The translations under genes were made by a program, and so were the position numbers. The notes under the pieces were generated by a model. The model searched no databases, was not told where the DNA came from, and worked only from the letters and a program-made list of their open reading frames with translations. Of a DNA stretch of 64,000 nt, positions 25,861-35,187 are shown piece after piece. Origin of the DNA: Thermoanaerobaculia bacterium (GTDB lineage Bacteria; Acidobacteriota; Thermoanaerobaculia; Multivoradales; JAHZIX01); assembly GCA_027069135.1 (NCBI GenBank), contig JALXFE010000342.1:40576-104575 (forward strand), given 5' to 3'. The stretch's first letter is position 1. Every line of letters starts with the position of its first letter.

Positions 25861-27228
25861 TCAGCCGGGAGAACCGGCCGAGGTCGCGCGGCTCCAGGGC
25901 AGCGGCCGCATGCGCTCTTCTACCGGACGGGCGATGGCGGATACCTCCGCCGCTGGCCTCCCCCAGAGAAAGCCCTGGCCAAAATGGCAGCCCGCGTCCC
26001 GTACGGTGCGCAGGTGCGCCTCCGTCTCGACGCCCTCGGCGACGACCTCGAGGCCGAGATGGCGGCCGAGTATCGCGATCGCTTCGATCAACGAGGATCC
26101 GGCCCCGTCGGCCGCCTCGAGAACAAATTCCTTCGGGGTCTTGATCCTGTCCACCGGCAGCTGGTGGAGATAGCTCAGCGAGTTGTACCCGGTGCCGAAA
26201 TCATCCAGGGCGAGACGGACACCCATGGCCTTGAGATCCCGCAGAGTCGCTATCGTCTCGTCCGAGCCGTGGACGGATGTGGTTTCCGTGAGCTCCAGCT
26301 CGAGCAGGTCGGGACGCAGCCCCGATTGTTCCAGGATTCGTTGCACCTGAGCTGCGAAGCCCTCACTGAGCAACTGAATCGGCGATACGTTGACCGCGAC
26401 GGGCGTGTCGAAATCGGCCCGGGCGTTCCACTCGCGGCATCTGCGGCAGGCATCCCGGAGCACCCATTCGCCCAATTCGAAGATCAGCCCGTTATGCTCC
26501 GCCAACGGTACAAAGGTGTAAGGGCCCAGAACGCCGAGGTCCGGGTGACGCCATCGGGCCAGCGCTTCGAAGCCGCTGAGCCGTCCGTTGGCAAGCTCGA
26601 CTTGTGGCTGGTACTCGAGAAAAATCTCCCGCTCCTGCAATGCTCGCAGGAGGGTCTCTTGTTGGCCGAAGGGTGAAGAAGCGTCGAAGGCGGCGCTCTG
26701 CCAGCAGCGAACCAAGCTGCCGTCGTTGCGCCCCTGCCGTCGGGCGAGCTCGGCACGGGTCAGCAACTCCCGGGGCTTGATCCCGGTCACGTGAAAGCAG
26801 ACGCCGACGGTAGCGCCAAGGCGCACCGTCGTCTCCCCTTCTTGCACCGGAGCCGTAGCACACGCCAGCAACCTCCGGGCCAAGAACATCGCTCCCTCGG
26901 GCTTCCCGATGGCCCGTTGCAGGACCACGTACTTGCCGGTCGTCAGCTGCGTCCAGGCGTCACTCTCGCGGACCAGCGCACCGACCCGGTGGGCAATCAC
27001 CGCGATGGCCCATCCTTGATCGGCCGGGGCCTCGACTTCCAGAATATGTACGGCCACGCGCTCCCTCGTACGCTCTGCCTGGGCGACCGCCTGCCGTAGC
27101 CGATCCTCGAATCTGGAATCGAGAGGGGTGCCCTGCGGCAACAGCGATTTCTCCAGCTGCTCCAAGAGGCGGCAGGTTTCAGGATCCTTCACAGGATCTG
27201 CACCGAAGACGGGTTTCGTGGAATTCAT
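25861..27228 (-). CDS. EAL-domain protein with degenerate GGDEF-like region
   Basis: About 455 residues from ATG 27228; an upstream in-frame start adds 18 residues of poor quality. The first part resembles a GGDEF fold without the GGDEF motif (VAVHILEVEAP...TGKYVVLQRAIGK). The EAL phosphodiesterase domain is well kept: FLEYQPQVEL, FEALARW, NVSPIQL, ELTETT, LDDFGTGYNSLSYL and VAEGVE. It probably hydrolyses c-di-GMP, with the N-terminal part as regulatory domain. No membrane segment is seen, so it is cytoplasmic. Confidence 0.85.
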   Translation of the reverse strand: MNSTKPVFGADPVKDPETCRLLEQLEKSLLPQGTPLDSRFEDRLRQAVAQAERTRERVAVHILEVEAPADQGWAIAVIAHRVGALVRESDAWTQLTTGKYVVLQRAIGKPEGAMFLARRLLACATAPVQEGETTVRLGATVGVCFHVTGIKPRELLTRAELARRQGRNDGSLVRCWQSAAFDASSPFGQQETLLRALQEREIFLEYQPQVELANGRLSGFEALARWRHPDLGVLGPYTFVPLAEHNGLIFELGEWVLRDACRRCREWNARADFDTPVAVNVSPIQLLSEGFAAQVQRILEQSGLRPDLLELELTETTSVHGSDETIATLRDLKAMGVRLALDDFGTGYNSLSYLHQLPVDRIKTPKEFVLEAADGAGSSLIEAIAILGRHLGLEVVAEGVETEAHLRTVRDAGCHFGQGFLWGRPAAEVSAIARPVEERMRPLPWSRATSAGSPG

Positions 27229-27306
27229 CTCGGCGACTGTACGAGAGCCAAAATTAACAGGCCATGAACGACAAAGGAACACATTCGCCGTTCATGGCCC
27301 CTGGCC

Positions 27307-30153
27307 CTAGCAGCCGGCCGGCGTACTGGCCGGATCTGCCGGATCGAAGCCGGCGTCGAGCTCGTCCCGATCGGGGCAGGCGTCTAGATCCCGGTCGATA
27401 CCGATCCGCCTCTGCGTCCCCTCCACCACCGCCGTGAAGGTGACCTCGGAACCGAGGCCGGCGGCGAGGCGAAGGGCGTTTAAGGTCGTGGTCTCCAGCT
27501 TGCGATCGCTCTGCAGGACTCCACCGCCGACGTACTCCCAACCCCGTTGCAGGGCCAGCTGCCGCCCTTTGGCCACCAGGCCGATCTCGCCAACGTCCGC
27601 CAGCCCCTGAAGGAAAATGAGCTGGTTGACGACCGATGGATCGAGACGGTTGCCGGCATGGACGGTGAGCTGCAGACCGACCCCGGCGTGGGTATCGAGA
27701 CTGGTGGGGCCCAAGGGGTGGTCGTCGGCGGGATCGAGGGATCCCGTCGGCAGATCCGGGCCGGAACCCGAGAAAGCCAGCAGGAAAGCCATCAGATCCG
27801 AGACCTCCTGATCGCTTTGGGTGTTGGTGATCACCTCGTAAAGGAAAGTCGACATCGAGTCTACGGAGCCGTCATGGGTAAAACCGAAACCGGAACGGCT
27901 GACGTTCTGGATCACGTCGAAACCGGTGCGCTCGTAGAGATTCCTCAGCTGAGCGGGCTTGACGGTGGTCTCAGGAGTCCGACCCGGACCCAACAAGAAG
28001 AGATGACGTTCACCGAGGGATCCTGGGGGAAGGGCCGTGAAAGCACCACCCACGAAGGTCAGATCCGCGCTGGTTCCCGTCGGCAGGGTATGGCAGCGAG
28101 TGCAGGCGCCGGTCACCCCGGCGAGGCCGTTGACGTAGAGGTCCCGACCGGTCACCGCGTTGCCGTTGGCGAGCGGTGCCCCACGGGCGAGTCCCACGGG
28201 GAAGAACCTTCCCGTCGAGACCTGGCCCGGCAGCGCTACATCCGTCGGCAGGGTGTTGTCCGGGTTGCGAAAAGGATTGGGTGGGAACCGCAGGGTGGCG
28301 AGAAAATCCTCGAGCTCCTGCATCTCCAGCCCGCTGAGCTGCTCGTCGTCTCCGTTGAGGGTCTTGAAGGCGCCGTTGAACTCCTCCAGGCCATCTTTGT
28401 CCCCGCGCCAATGGAACGGCTCCTTGCCGATGATGTCCTGCAGCGTCTGGGTCACCATGGGGCCCTTCATCGGGTGGAAATCATCGATCCCGCCGGTAAA
28501 TCCCGGATCGGGGACGTTCATTCCCAGATTGTGCTGACCTCCCAGGGTTACGTCCGTCACCACCTTGATGTCGCCTGCCGGATCCCCGAGATCCCAGGCC
28601 AGATGGTCCATGCGGCCGTCCGGATGGCAGGAAGCGCAGGAGATCTGCCCCAGACCGGAGGTCTCGTGGGTATCGTAGAGGTGCCGGCGGCCGATGCGGA
28701 TCTCTCCCGGGGTCGGATCGAAAAAGCCGAAACGGCCGATCTCGAGCTCGCTGGTGAGATCGACCGCCGACACGGAGGCACTGAATCGATTGAGCACGTA
28801 GAGGCGATTGCGCGCCTCGTCCAGGGCCAGGCCCGTGGGGCCCGGCCCGACAGAAATGGTATCCGTCGCCGCGGCGCTGCAGGTCGTGACCCGATTCCCC
28901 AGGCTATCGATAGCGACGACGTTGCTCGAGCCCATTCCCGCCACGTACCCTCGGTTGCCGGCGCTCCTCCAGACGATGGCTCGTGGATCCCCGATGGAAC
29001 AATCCCGTTGGGCCTGGGTGGCGGTATCCACCGCCGCCTGAGTGTAGGTCAGGTGATCGTTGAGATCTCGCACAGAGCCGGCGGTGGGAGCCGTCGGGGA
29101 GACGCGGCCCACGCCAACCCGCAGGAACACGCCGCGGAGATTCGGCTCGAAGCGAACCTCATTGGTCGCATCGGTCCCCACGACGGTGACATCACCGGTG
29201 GTCGGATGCACTGCGATGGCCATCACGGCGTTCATCAAGCGGGTGGCGTAGGTGACCGCCCGGGTCGCGGTATCGATGATGGCGACATCGTTGTCGAGCA
29301 GCGTCCAGCCCACCGGGCGCCCGCTCAGATCGGCATTGGCTCCACTCACCCATTGGCTCCAATCGCCGCCGTTATCGTCCATCCACCGGCCCGCGGGATC
29401 CTCTTTGACGATCAGACTCACCCGCGGTGCCGGGGTGAGACCACCCGGGAGATAGTCCGGGTCGATGGTTGGCTCGAAGAGCAGACCGGCGTTGGGGGGC
29501 GGGTTCGTGCCACCGTAGGGGGTCGCAGAGCTCGGAAGACTGACGATCTGGGGCGGCGGCCCGGCGGGGGTTCCGCCACCTAAGACCGTCGATCCGTTGC
29601 CGGAGTCAAAAATCGCCACATAGACTTGGGAACCATCGGCGCTCACCGCCATGGCCCGAGGATCTTCGCCGTCGATGGGAATCTCCACCGGTGCCAGATC
29701 CAGATTTGCCGGATCGAAGACCTGGACTAGATTTGCCTGGGAGCAGGAGACGAAAGCTAGGGCCGGCGTGCCGGCAAAGACGACGTCGGCGGGCTCATCG
29801 GCGGTTCGGAGGGAGAGGCGGACATTCCCGGTCGTCAGATCGACGATGCTCACACTATCGGAAATCTGATTGACCACCCAGGCCTCATCCGGCCCGTTGG
29901 CCCGAACGGAGACGGGATCGAGCCCCACCGGAATGGAATCCACCAGGGGCGGCGGCAAGGCACCGCTGACGTCGAAGACCTCCAGCCGGCCGTCCGCCGT
30001 GTTGACGACCAGCAAAAGGCCGCCGCTGGTGAGATCCATGGGGTGGACTTGGGGGGTCTCCCAATTGGCGAAGCTCTGAGCCCCGACGACCCCGGGCGAC
30101 CAGGCCCACAGCAAGAGAGCAAAGGACAGAATAACAAGGGCGGTGCGCTTCAT
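27307..30153 (-). CDS. YVTN beta-propeller protein with c-type haem motifs
   Basis: About 948 residues from ATG 30153, chosen because GGAGGAG lies 6 nt upstream. A signal peptide is followed by a YVTN/lactonase-like propeller (VDSIPVGLDPVSVRANGPDEAWVVNQISDSVSIVDLTTG). Two CxxCH haem sites (SCASCHPDGR and ACTRCHTLP) mark a cytochrome-c/MauG-like region. Such periplasmic proteins combine a propeller with peroxidase-like cytochrome domains; the substrate is unknown. It lies alone, convergent in layout with the EAL gene on the same strand. Confidence 0.8.
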   Translation of the reverse strand: MKRTALVILSFALLLWAWSPGVVGAQSFANWETPQVHPMDLTSGGLLLVVNTADGRLEVFDVSGALPPPLVDSIPVGLDPVSVRANGPDEAWVVNQISDSVSIVDLTTGNVRLSLRTADEPADVVFAGTPALAFVSCSQANLVQVFDPANLDLAPVEIPIDGEDPRAMAVSADGSQVYVAIFDSGNGSTVLGGGTPAGPPPQIVSLPSSATPYGGTNPPPNAGLLFEPTIDPDYLPGGLTPAPRVSLIVKEDPAGRWMDDNGGDWSQWVSGANADLSGRPVGWTLLDNDVAIIDTATRAVTYATRLMNAVMAIAVHPTTGDVTVVGTDATNEVRFEPNLRGVFLRVGVGRVSPTAPTAGSVRDLNDHLTYTQAAVDTATQAQRDCSIGDPRAIVWRSAGNRGYVAGMGSSNVVAIDSLGNRVTTCSAAATDTISVGPGPTGLALDEARNRLYVLNRFSASVSAVDLTSELEIGRFGFFDPTPGEIRIGRRHLYDTHETSGLGQISCASCHPDGRMDHLAWDLGDPAGDIKVVTDVTLGGQHNLGMNVPDPGFTGGIDDFHPMKGPMVTQTLQDIIGKEPFHWRGDKDGLEEFNGAFKTLNGDDEQLSGLEMQELEDFLATLRFPPNPFRNPDNTLPTDVALPGQVSTGRFFPVGLARGAPLANGNAVTGRDLYVNGLAGVTGACTRCHTLPTGTSADLTFVGGAFTALPPGSLGERHLFLLGPGRTPETTVKPAQLRNLYERTGFDVIQNVSRSGFGFTHDGSVDSMSTFLYEVITNTQSDQEVSDLMAFLLAFSGSGPDLPTGSLDPADDHPLGPTSLDTHAGVGLQLTVHAGNRLDPSVVNQLIFLQGLADVGEIGLVAKGRQLALQRGWEYVGGGVLQSDRKLETTTLNALRLAAGLGSEVTFTAVVEGTQRRIGIDRDLDACPDRDELDAGFDPADPASTPAGC

Positions 30154-30349
30154 GAGCTTCTCCTCCATCAAAAGTCCATGCCTGGGAAGGTGCGGTCTGG
30201 CCGTGCGGTCCGACCACGGTGGATTCTTCCCCCGGCGATAGGCGAAACCCTAGAAGGACTCCGGCGGTTTTGTCCTCCGGCGCAAGTCAGAGGAACCTCA
30301 GGGGTTCCTCAGGAAGGAGATCTTTGGACGGCTCAAGGAGGATCGTCGC

Positions 30350-31801
30350 ATGACCACGGACCAGGAATTTTCTTTCTCCGGCTGGCGGGCCCAGCCAGAC
30401 CTCAATCGCTTACAGGGAGACGCGGGAGGGCGGAACCTGCAACCCAAGGTCATGGCGGTTCTCTGTAGCCTAGCCCGACAGGCCCCCCGGGTCGTGTCCA
30501 AGGAGCAGCTACTGGAAGACGTATGGGGCGAGACCTTCGTCACCGACGAAGTTCTCACCAACGCCATTTGGGAGTTGCGACAGGCTCTGGGAGATAGCGC
30601 TAGGCACCCGCGATATATCGAGACCATTCGGGGTCGCGGGTATCGGCTATTACACCTTGTCGAAGAGTCCGTCGAAGAGTCCGCCGGCCCGCTTCCTCGA
30701 AACCGGGGCCGGGGCCGATGGAAGATCGGCGCAGTCGCTGTGAGCTCTGCGATCGTTCTTCTCTGGCTGGCGACCCACGGATTCGACTCCGCCGCTCCCC
30801 CGGCCTGGGCACCTCCCCTCGAGCCTGGAACCACAAATCCGGAGGCTCTCCGCTCCCAAGATCGCAGACTTTCCGCCCAGGACCTCTACCTTCAAGGGCG
30901 TTTTCTCCTCACCAGCGGGGGCCAAGGAGGGCGGCAAAGAGCCCTGAGACGCTTCGCCGAGGCGGTGACTCGCGATCCCAGCTTCGCACCGGCCTTCGCC
31001 GGGCTCGCCGACGCCTATCCCTTGGATCCCAGAAAACGCCTCCAGGTCGCCGCCCGAACCGCAGCCCGCCGAGCCGTGGAGCTCGACGACGGCCTCTCCG
31101 AGGCCCATCTGGCCCTAGCTCGAGTCCTCGGCGCCTGCGATTGGAATTGGCCGCAAGCGGAAGAGGCTCTGGGGAGGGCCATCGCGCTGGACCCCCGGGA
31201 CGCCCGAGCCCGGGCCTCCCACGCCGCTCTCCTCTCCCTGCGGGGCCGCCACGCCCAAGCCCTTGAGGAAGCGGACGCGGCCGTCGCTCTTGCTCCCTCA
31301 TCCCTTCGCTACCGACAGGTGAGGATCCGCACCCTTTATCAATCCCACCGTTTCGAGGCAGCGAGCGACGAGGCCCGGAAGGTTCTCGGGGGAAGCCCCG
31401 AAGCCAGATTCCCCCGCTTGTTTCTGGCTCTCAGCCACCTGCACCAGGGATATTTGGAGGCCGCCGCAGGGCAGCTCTCCCAGCTGAGGCCAGGATTCGG
31501 CCACCCGGGGGAGGTCGGCTACGCCTACGCCAGGCTCGGCGACGAGGCCGCAGCTCTACGCAGCCTCGACCGCCTCCTCAGCACCGCGGTACCTTCGCCC
31601 TATCAGGTGGCTCAGATCCGCACGGGTCTGGGAGATCTCGACTCGGCCCTCGAGTGGCTGGAAAGAGCTCTCCTCGAGCGCGACCCGCATATCGTCCGCC
31701 TGGCAGTGGACCCGATCTTCGGCGATCTGGCCCAGGATCCGAAATATCGGCAGTTCTGCCGTCGACTGGGCTTTGAGCCCACCCCCTCGGCCGTGATCTA
31801 G
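30350..31801 (+). CDS. CadC-like transcription regulator with TPR repeats
   Basis: A 483-residue membrane regulator. The N-terminal OmpR-type winged helix (residues 10-100; LEDVWGETFVTDEVLTNAIWELRQALGD, ending YIETIRGRGYRLL) binds DNA. One membrane helix (about 125-142) is followed by an extracytoplasmic TPR array (ALRRFAEAVTRDPSFAPAFAGLADAY, LSEAHLALARVLGACDW). AAGGAGG lies before the ATG. This one-component layout is frequent in Acidobacteriota. The neighbouring ECF sigma operon may be a target, but that is only a guess from position. Confidence 0.82.
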   Translation: MTTDQEFSFSGWRAQPDLNRLQGDAGGRNLQPKVMAVLCSLARQAPRVVSKEQLLEDVWGETFVTDEVLTNAIWELRQALGDSARHPRYIETIRGRGYRLLHLVEESVEESAGPLPRNRGRGRWKIGAVAVSSAIVLLWLATHGFDSAAPPAWAPPLEPGTTNPEALRSQDRRLSAQDLYLQGRFLLTSGGQGGRQRALRRFAEAVTRDPSFAPAFAGLADAYPLDPRKRLQVAARTAARRAVELDDGLSEAHLALARVLGACDWNWPQAEEALGRAIALDPRDARARASHAALLSLRGRHAQALEEADAAVALAPSSLRYRQVRIRTLYQSHRFEAASDEARKVLGGSPEARFPRLFLALSHLHQGYLEAAAGQLSQLRPGFGHPGEVGYAYARLGDEAAALRSLDRLLSTAVPSPYQVAQIRTGLGDLDSALEWLERALLERDPHIVRLAVDPIFGDLAQDPKYRQFCRRLGFEPTPSAVI

Positions 31802-31859
31802 GCCGGCCCATACGAGGAGGATTCGGATAGGGTCACAACAAAATCCCCACCGATGTCAT

Positions 31860-32447
31860 ATGAAACCACCCCCGAAACGAGTCAGTAGCGAAATGGATGC
31901 ACCGAGTCTTGATGCGGAGGATCTATGCACCGAGATAGAACGACTTCACGAACAGAGCTTCGCCTGGTCCCTGATCTGCTGTCAGGGAAACCGTGCGGAG
32001 GCGGAAGACGTTCTGCAGACGACCTATCTCAAGGTTCTGGACGGCCGAGCCCGCTTCGCCGGCGAGGGCCGTTTGAAGACCTGGCTCTTCGCCGTGATTC
32101 GCCGCACCGCCGCCGGGTTGCGGCGCCAACGGGTCCTTCGCGAGCAGTTGCTGAGCTTCGCGGCTCTGTTTCGCCGACCGAGTCCGGCGGTCCGCAATCC
32201 GGAGGAAGAGGCCTGGGAATCGGAACGAAACCAGCAGCTCAGGCATCGCCTTTCCAGGCTCTCGCCCAAGCAACGACAAGTACTGGAACTGGTCTTTTTC
32301 CACGAACTGACGATCGAGCAGGCCGCCCAGGTCTTGGGAGTGGCCCTGGGCACCGCCCGCATACACTACCAACGGGGCAAGAAACGCTTCGCCGAGAGCC
32401 TGCGAGCGGAGAAGGAAGGATATGAGCTCACCGCTAGATCCGGATGA
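31860..32447 (+). CDS. ECF-family RNA polymerase sigma factor
   Basis: A 195-residue sigma-70 of the ECF type. Region 2 is around LICCQGNRAEAEDVLQTTYLKVLDGRARFAGEGRLKTWLFAVIRRTA, and region 4 is LSPKQRQVLELVFFHELTIEQAAQVLGVALGTARIHYQRGKKRF. An alternative ATG at 31893 exists. It overlaps the next gene by 26 bp; that gene has one membrane helix and probably encodes its anti-sigma factor. The downstream Spy-like genes suggest an envelope-stress regulon. Confidence 0.9.
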   Translation: MKPPPKRVSSEMDAPSLDAEDLCTEIERLHEQSFAWSLICCQGNRAEAEDVLQTTYLKVLDGRARFAGEGRLKTWLFAVIRRTAAGLRRQRVLREQLLSFAALFRRPSPAVRNPEEEAWESERNQQLRHRLSRLSPKQRQVLELVFFHELTIEQAAQVLGVALGTARIHYQRGKKRFAESLRAEKEGYELTARSG

Positions 32448-32853
32448 CGCTCTGAGAGCCAGCCTCCGAGAGGCCCATGAGGCTCTGGATCCGCCAGCCC
32501 CGAGCTTCGAGCGCCTGTGGTCCCGGGCGCAGTCCGGGGCTCGGGCGGGACGCACCGGCCCGAGCCGCCCAAGGCCGGGGCTTCGTTGGGCCCTGGTGAC
32601 AGCCTTCACGCTGGCTCTCCTCACGCCTCTCCTACTGCCCCGCCTCGGATCCCTGCTACCGGGCTCTCAGCAGGAGAACCCGACCCTCATGAGCGAGGAG
32701 GAAGCTCTGCGCTTCGCCGAGGATTTGAGCGCTTGGGGAAGCAGCCTCGAGTTCCTCGACCAGGCGCCAGGACTGGAACTTTTCGACTCGTTCCCCCAGA
32801 TCTATCAGCTACCCCGGAGCTTCGGTGACTCCCTCACCGTCGAGATGAATTAG
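32422..32853 (+). CDS. Putative membrane anti-sigma factor
   Basis: A 143-residue protein with a cytoplasmic N-terminal half, a single membrane helix (about residues 55-74, WALVTAFTLALLTPLLLPRL) and a short periplasmic tail. Its start lies inside the sigma gene, a layout usual for sigma/anti-sigma pairs. No zinc-finger anti-sigma motif (HxxxCxxC) is visible, so the call relies on topology and position. Confidence 0.5.
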   Translation: MSSPLDPDDALRASLREAHEALDPPAPSFERLWSRAQSGARAGRTGPSRPRPGLRWALVTAFTLALLTPLLLPRLGSLLPGSQQENPTLMSEEEALRFAEDLSAWGSSLEFLDQAPGLELFDSFPQIYQLPRSFGDSLTVEMN

Positions 32854-32861
32854 GAGCACTC

Positions 32862-33410
32862 ATGAATTTCTGCCCATCCCACCCCGCGTTTCTTCGGCGC
32901 CCTTTCAAGGCCCGCACGGGCCTGGCTCTGGCACTGCTGGTCTGCGCGCTGGCTCCCCTGGGAACCCTCGAAGGTCAAATGCCCCGGGACCGCATGCGAA
33001 ACCGGGCTACCGATCAGCCGAGGGCCAAGGCCCGAACCGGTATGGATGCCATCCAAAGACATTTCTTCTCCCCCCGGGTCGTCATGCATCTGCGCCGGGA
33101 GATCTCTTTGACCGAGGAGCAGCGCAAGGCTCTCATCGCCGAGTTGCAATCCGCCCAATCGGATTTGGTGCCCTTGGAATTCGAGGCCCAGGAAGCCCAG
33201 GAGGCCCTCAGCCGATTGGCTCGGGAGAACCGCCTGGACGAAGAGAGCGTCCTGCACCAAGCCCATCGGGTGATGGACCTCGAAGCGGAGGTCCGAGCCC
33301 GGCACCTGGTGTTGCTGGTGCGAATCAAGAACCTGCTGACTCCGGAGCAGCAAAGAAGAATCCAGGAAATACAACGCCGACAACGGGCGAACCGGGCCCC
33401 CCAGCACTGA
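32862..33410 (+). CDS. Spy/CpxP-like periplasmic protein
   Basis: A 182-residue protein with a signal peptide (to about residue 45) and a mostly helical mature part. HLRREISLTEEQRKALIAEL and LTPEQQRRIQEIQ-type segments (here KNLLTPEQQRRIQEIQRRQR) are LTxxQ motifs found in Spy, CpxP and metal-resistance proteins such as CnrX. It probably serves as a periplasmic chaperone or stress/metal sensor. It is 8 bp downstream of the anti-sigma gene, so likely part of the same operon. Confidence 0.7.
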   Translation: MNFCPSHPAFLRRPFKARTGLALALLVCALAPLGTLEGQMPRDRMRNRATDQPRAKARTGMDAIQRHFFSPRVVMHLRREISLTEEQRKALIAELQSAQSDLVPLEFEAQEAQEALSRLARENRLDEESVLHQAHRVMDLEAEVRARHLVLLVRIKNLLTPEQQRRIQEIQRRQRANRAPQH

Positions 33411-33478
33411 GGGTGGCGGCCCAAGTCAGCAAGCTTCGAACCCATAACCCTGTTTCTTGAACCCACAAAGGAGATCCC

Positions 33479-33946
33479 ATGCTCAATTCCCCGCGATTCC
33501 TGCGCCACATCCTGTTGACGACATCCCTGGCCCTCGTGGCCCTGGCAGTATTCCCCACGTCTGCCCTCGCTCAAGGAGAAGACACTCCGCGGGTCGTCCG
33601 GGTCGTCGCCCGCACCCTCCAATTGGACGAAGTGCAAGTGCAGCAATGGGCGGACATCCGCGCCACTGCGGCAGCGGCGATTGAACCGCTGGCGGCGCAA
33701 GTCGAAACGCTCCAGGGTGAGTTGGAGGAGCTCCTGGCCTCCGACGCCCCGGATCCGACCGCCGTGGGCACGCTGATCCTCGCCATCCGAGCCCTGCGGC
33801 AGCAGATTCGCGGCATCGGTGCCGCGGCGACGGAACAATTCGAAGCCTTGTTGAGCGAAGACCAAGCCGGACGCCTCAACGCGGTGCGCCGAGCTGCCCG
33901 CCTTCAGCGGGTCCTGCCAGCCTTTAGAGCCCTGCATCTACTCTGA
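33479..33946 (+). CDS. Helical periplasmic protein, Spy-like
   Basis: A 155-residue protein with a clear signal peptide (MLNSPRFLRHILLTTSLALVALAVFPTSALAQ). The mature part is a helical hairpin rich in Ala, Leu and Glu (VQQWADIRATAAAAIEPLAAQVETLQGELEELL) with an ALLSEDQAGRL segment like a degenerate LTxxQ motif. AAAGGAG lies before the ATG. It closes the sigma-factor operon and is followed by a strong hairpin. Confidence 0.65.
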   Translation: MLNSPRFLRHILLTTSLALVALAVFPTSALAQGEDTPRVVRVVARTLQLDEVQVQQWADIRATAAAAIEPLAAQVETLQGELEELLASDAPDPTAVGTLILAIRALRQQIRGIGAAATEQFEALLSEDQAGRLNAVRRAARLQRVLPAFRALHLL

Positions 33947-33972
33947 GTTGAACCTGACCGTTACCCCAAACC

Positions 33973-33997
33973 CGGCGCCCCGCCCACCGGGGCGCCG
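33973..33997 (+). terminator. Hairpin terminator after the sigma/Spy operon
   Basis: A perfect 10-bp stem (CGGCGCCCCG with CGGGGCGCCG) with loop CCCAC starts 27 bp after the stop. Only a weak T-rich tail follows. Confidence 0.65.
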
Positions 33998-34236
33998 TCC
34001 CAATTCTCGGCCTCTGCGTCCGCCCAAGAGCAGGAACACAGTCTCCTCCGTCCCCGACCGCCGGGCATTCATACCCGGGAGGCCGCGACTTCCGCAATTA
34101 CATCCGAAGCCAAACCAAGTCTTGGCTCATCTGGTTGGAAATTTGCGCCGGTCCCCACAGGCAAGATCACGACGCCGTCGCTGCGGCCACCCAGGGGCGG
34201 GGGGCGAACTCCGGGAGGGGTAGGGACACCCCGGGC

Positions 34237-35187
34237 TCATCCGAACCGGCGGACCAGCTCCCGAGTGAGGATGGAGACCAGGTCGCCGAGCACGACGATG
34301 GCGGCTCCGACCAAGATCAGGGCGAACATTTCGTCGTAGTGGTTCCGGGCCCGGGCATCGACGATCCAATAGCCCAAGGAGACGACCCCTAACATGCCCA
34401 GAACCGTCGCTTCCCGAACGCAAGTCTCCCACCGGTAGAAGAAGAAGAGAAGGAATCGAGGGAAGACGAGGGGATAGAGGCCAAAAACAACGATTTGAGG
34501 TCTGCGGGCCCCCAAGCCCCGGAGAGCCGCCATGGGTTTCGGGTCGAGATTCTCCACGATTTCAGCCGTCAGCTTACCGAGAATTCCCGAGTTGTGGATT
34601 GCCAGGGCAAGCACCACCGGCCAAGCTGTCGGGCCCAACATCGCCAATAGCAAAAACGCCAGAACATACTCGGGCATCGAGCGAAACAGGATCAGAAGCG
34701 CTCTTCCCCCCCAGACCACCGCCTTCCAAGACGTTCGCCGCAGGGGGCCCGGCGGCCGGGGGCCCGGCAAATAGGGTTCCGGAGATGCGAAAGTGCGAGC
34801 CGCCGCCGGAGCCAGGACCAAGGCTCCGAAGGCTGCCAGAACGATAGCGGCGACCGACAGGGCCAGGGTCTTCCCCGCTGCGGCCCACCCCTTTTCCGCC
34901 ATCAGATCTCGGGCCCACCGGAATGCAACCCCGGCATCGAAGGCCTCTCCCTGCAGGGGATAGGGTACGAGCTCACCGACGAAGCGCTCAAGATTCGCCA
35001 GCCGCCTCGCCGAGAACAAATCGTCGGTCCCCAACTCACCACTGAACCAGGAGGCTATGGCCAGTACAGCCAGAGCAGCTGAGCTCCAGCGCAGGAATCG
35101 GCTCCGGGGTCGCTGCCGGTAGAGCTCTCGGATCTCGACCTGCCGGCTCATGCCACGAACCTCCGGCGCAGCGCTCCACTCCACCAA
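34237..35187 (-). CDS. PhnE-like ABC transporter permease (second permease)
   Basis: A 316-residue inner-membrane permease with about six hydrophobic segments. The BPD-type EAA loop is in LTAEIVENLDPKPMAALRGLGARRPQIVVFGLYPLVFPRFLLFFFYRWETCVREATVLGMLG, typical of PhnE-family permeases. It overlaps the upstream permease gene by 40 bp. It is the last gene of the run tRNA-Sec - selB - selD - porin - phnD - phnC - phnE - phnE. Family members import phosphonate, phosphite or other oxyanions; context here suggests a selenium compound. Confidence 0.85.
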   Translation of the reverse strand: MVEWSAAPEVRGMSRQVEIRELYRQRPRSRFLRWSSAALAVLAIASWFSGELGTDDLFSARRLANLERFVGELVPYPLQGEAFDAGVAFRWARDLMAEKGWAAAGKTLALSVAAIVLAAFGALVLAPAAARTFASPEPYLPGPRPPGPLRRTSWKAVVWGGRALLILFRSMPEYVLAFLLLAMLGPTAWPVVLALAIHNSGILGKLTAEIVENLDPKPMAALRGLGARRPQIVVFGLYPLVFPRFLLFFFYRWETCVREATVLGMLGVVSLGYWIVDARARNHYDEMFALILVGAAIVVLGDLVSILTRELVRRFG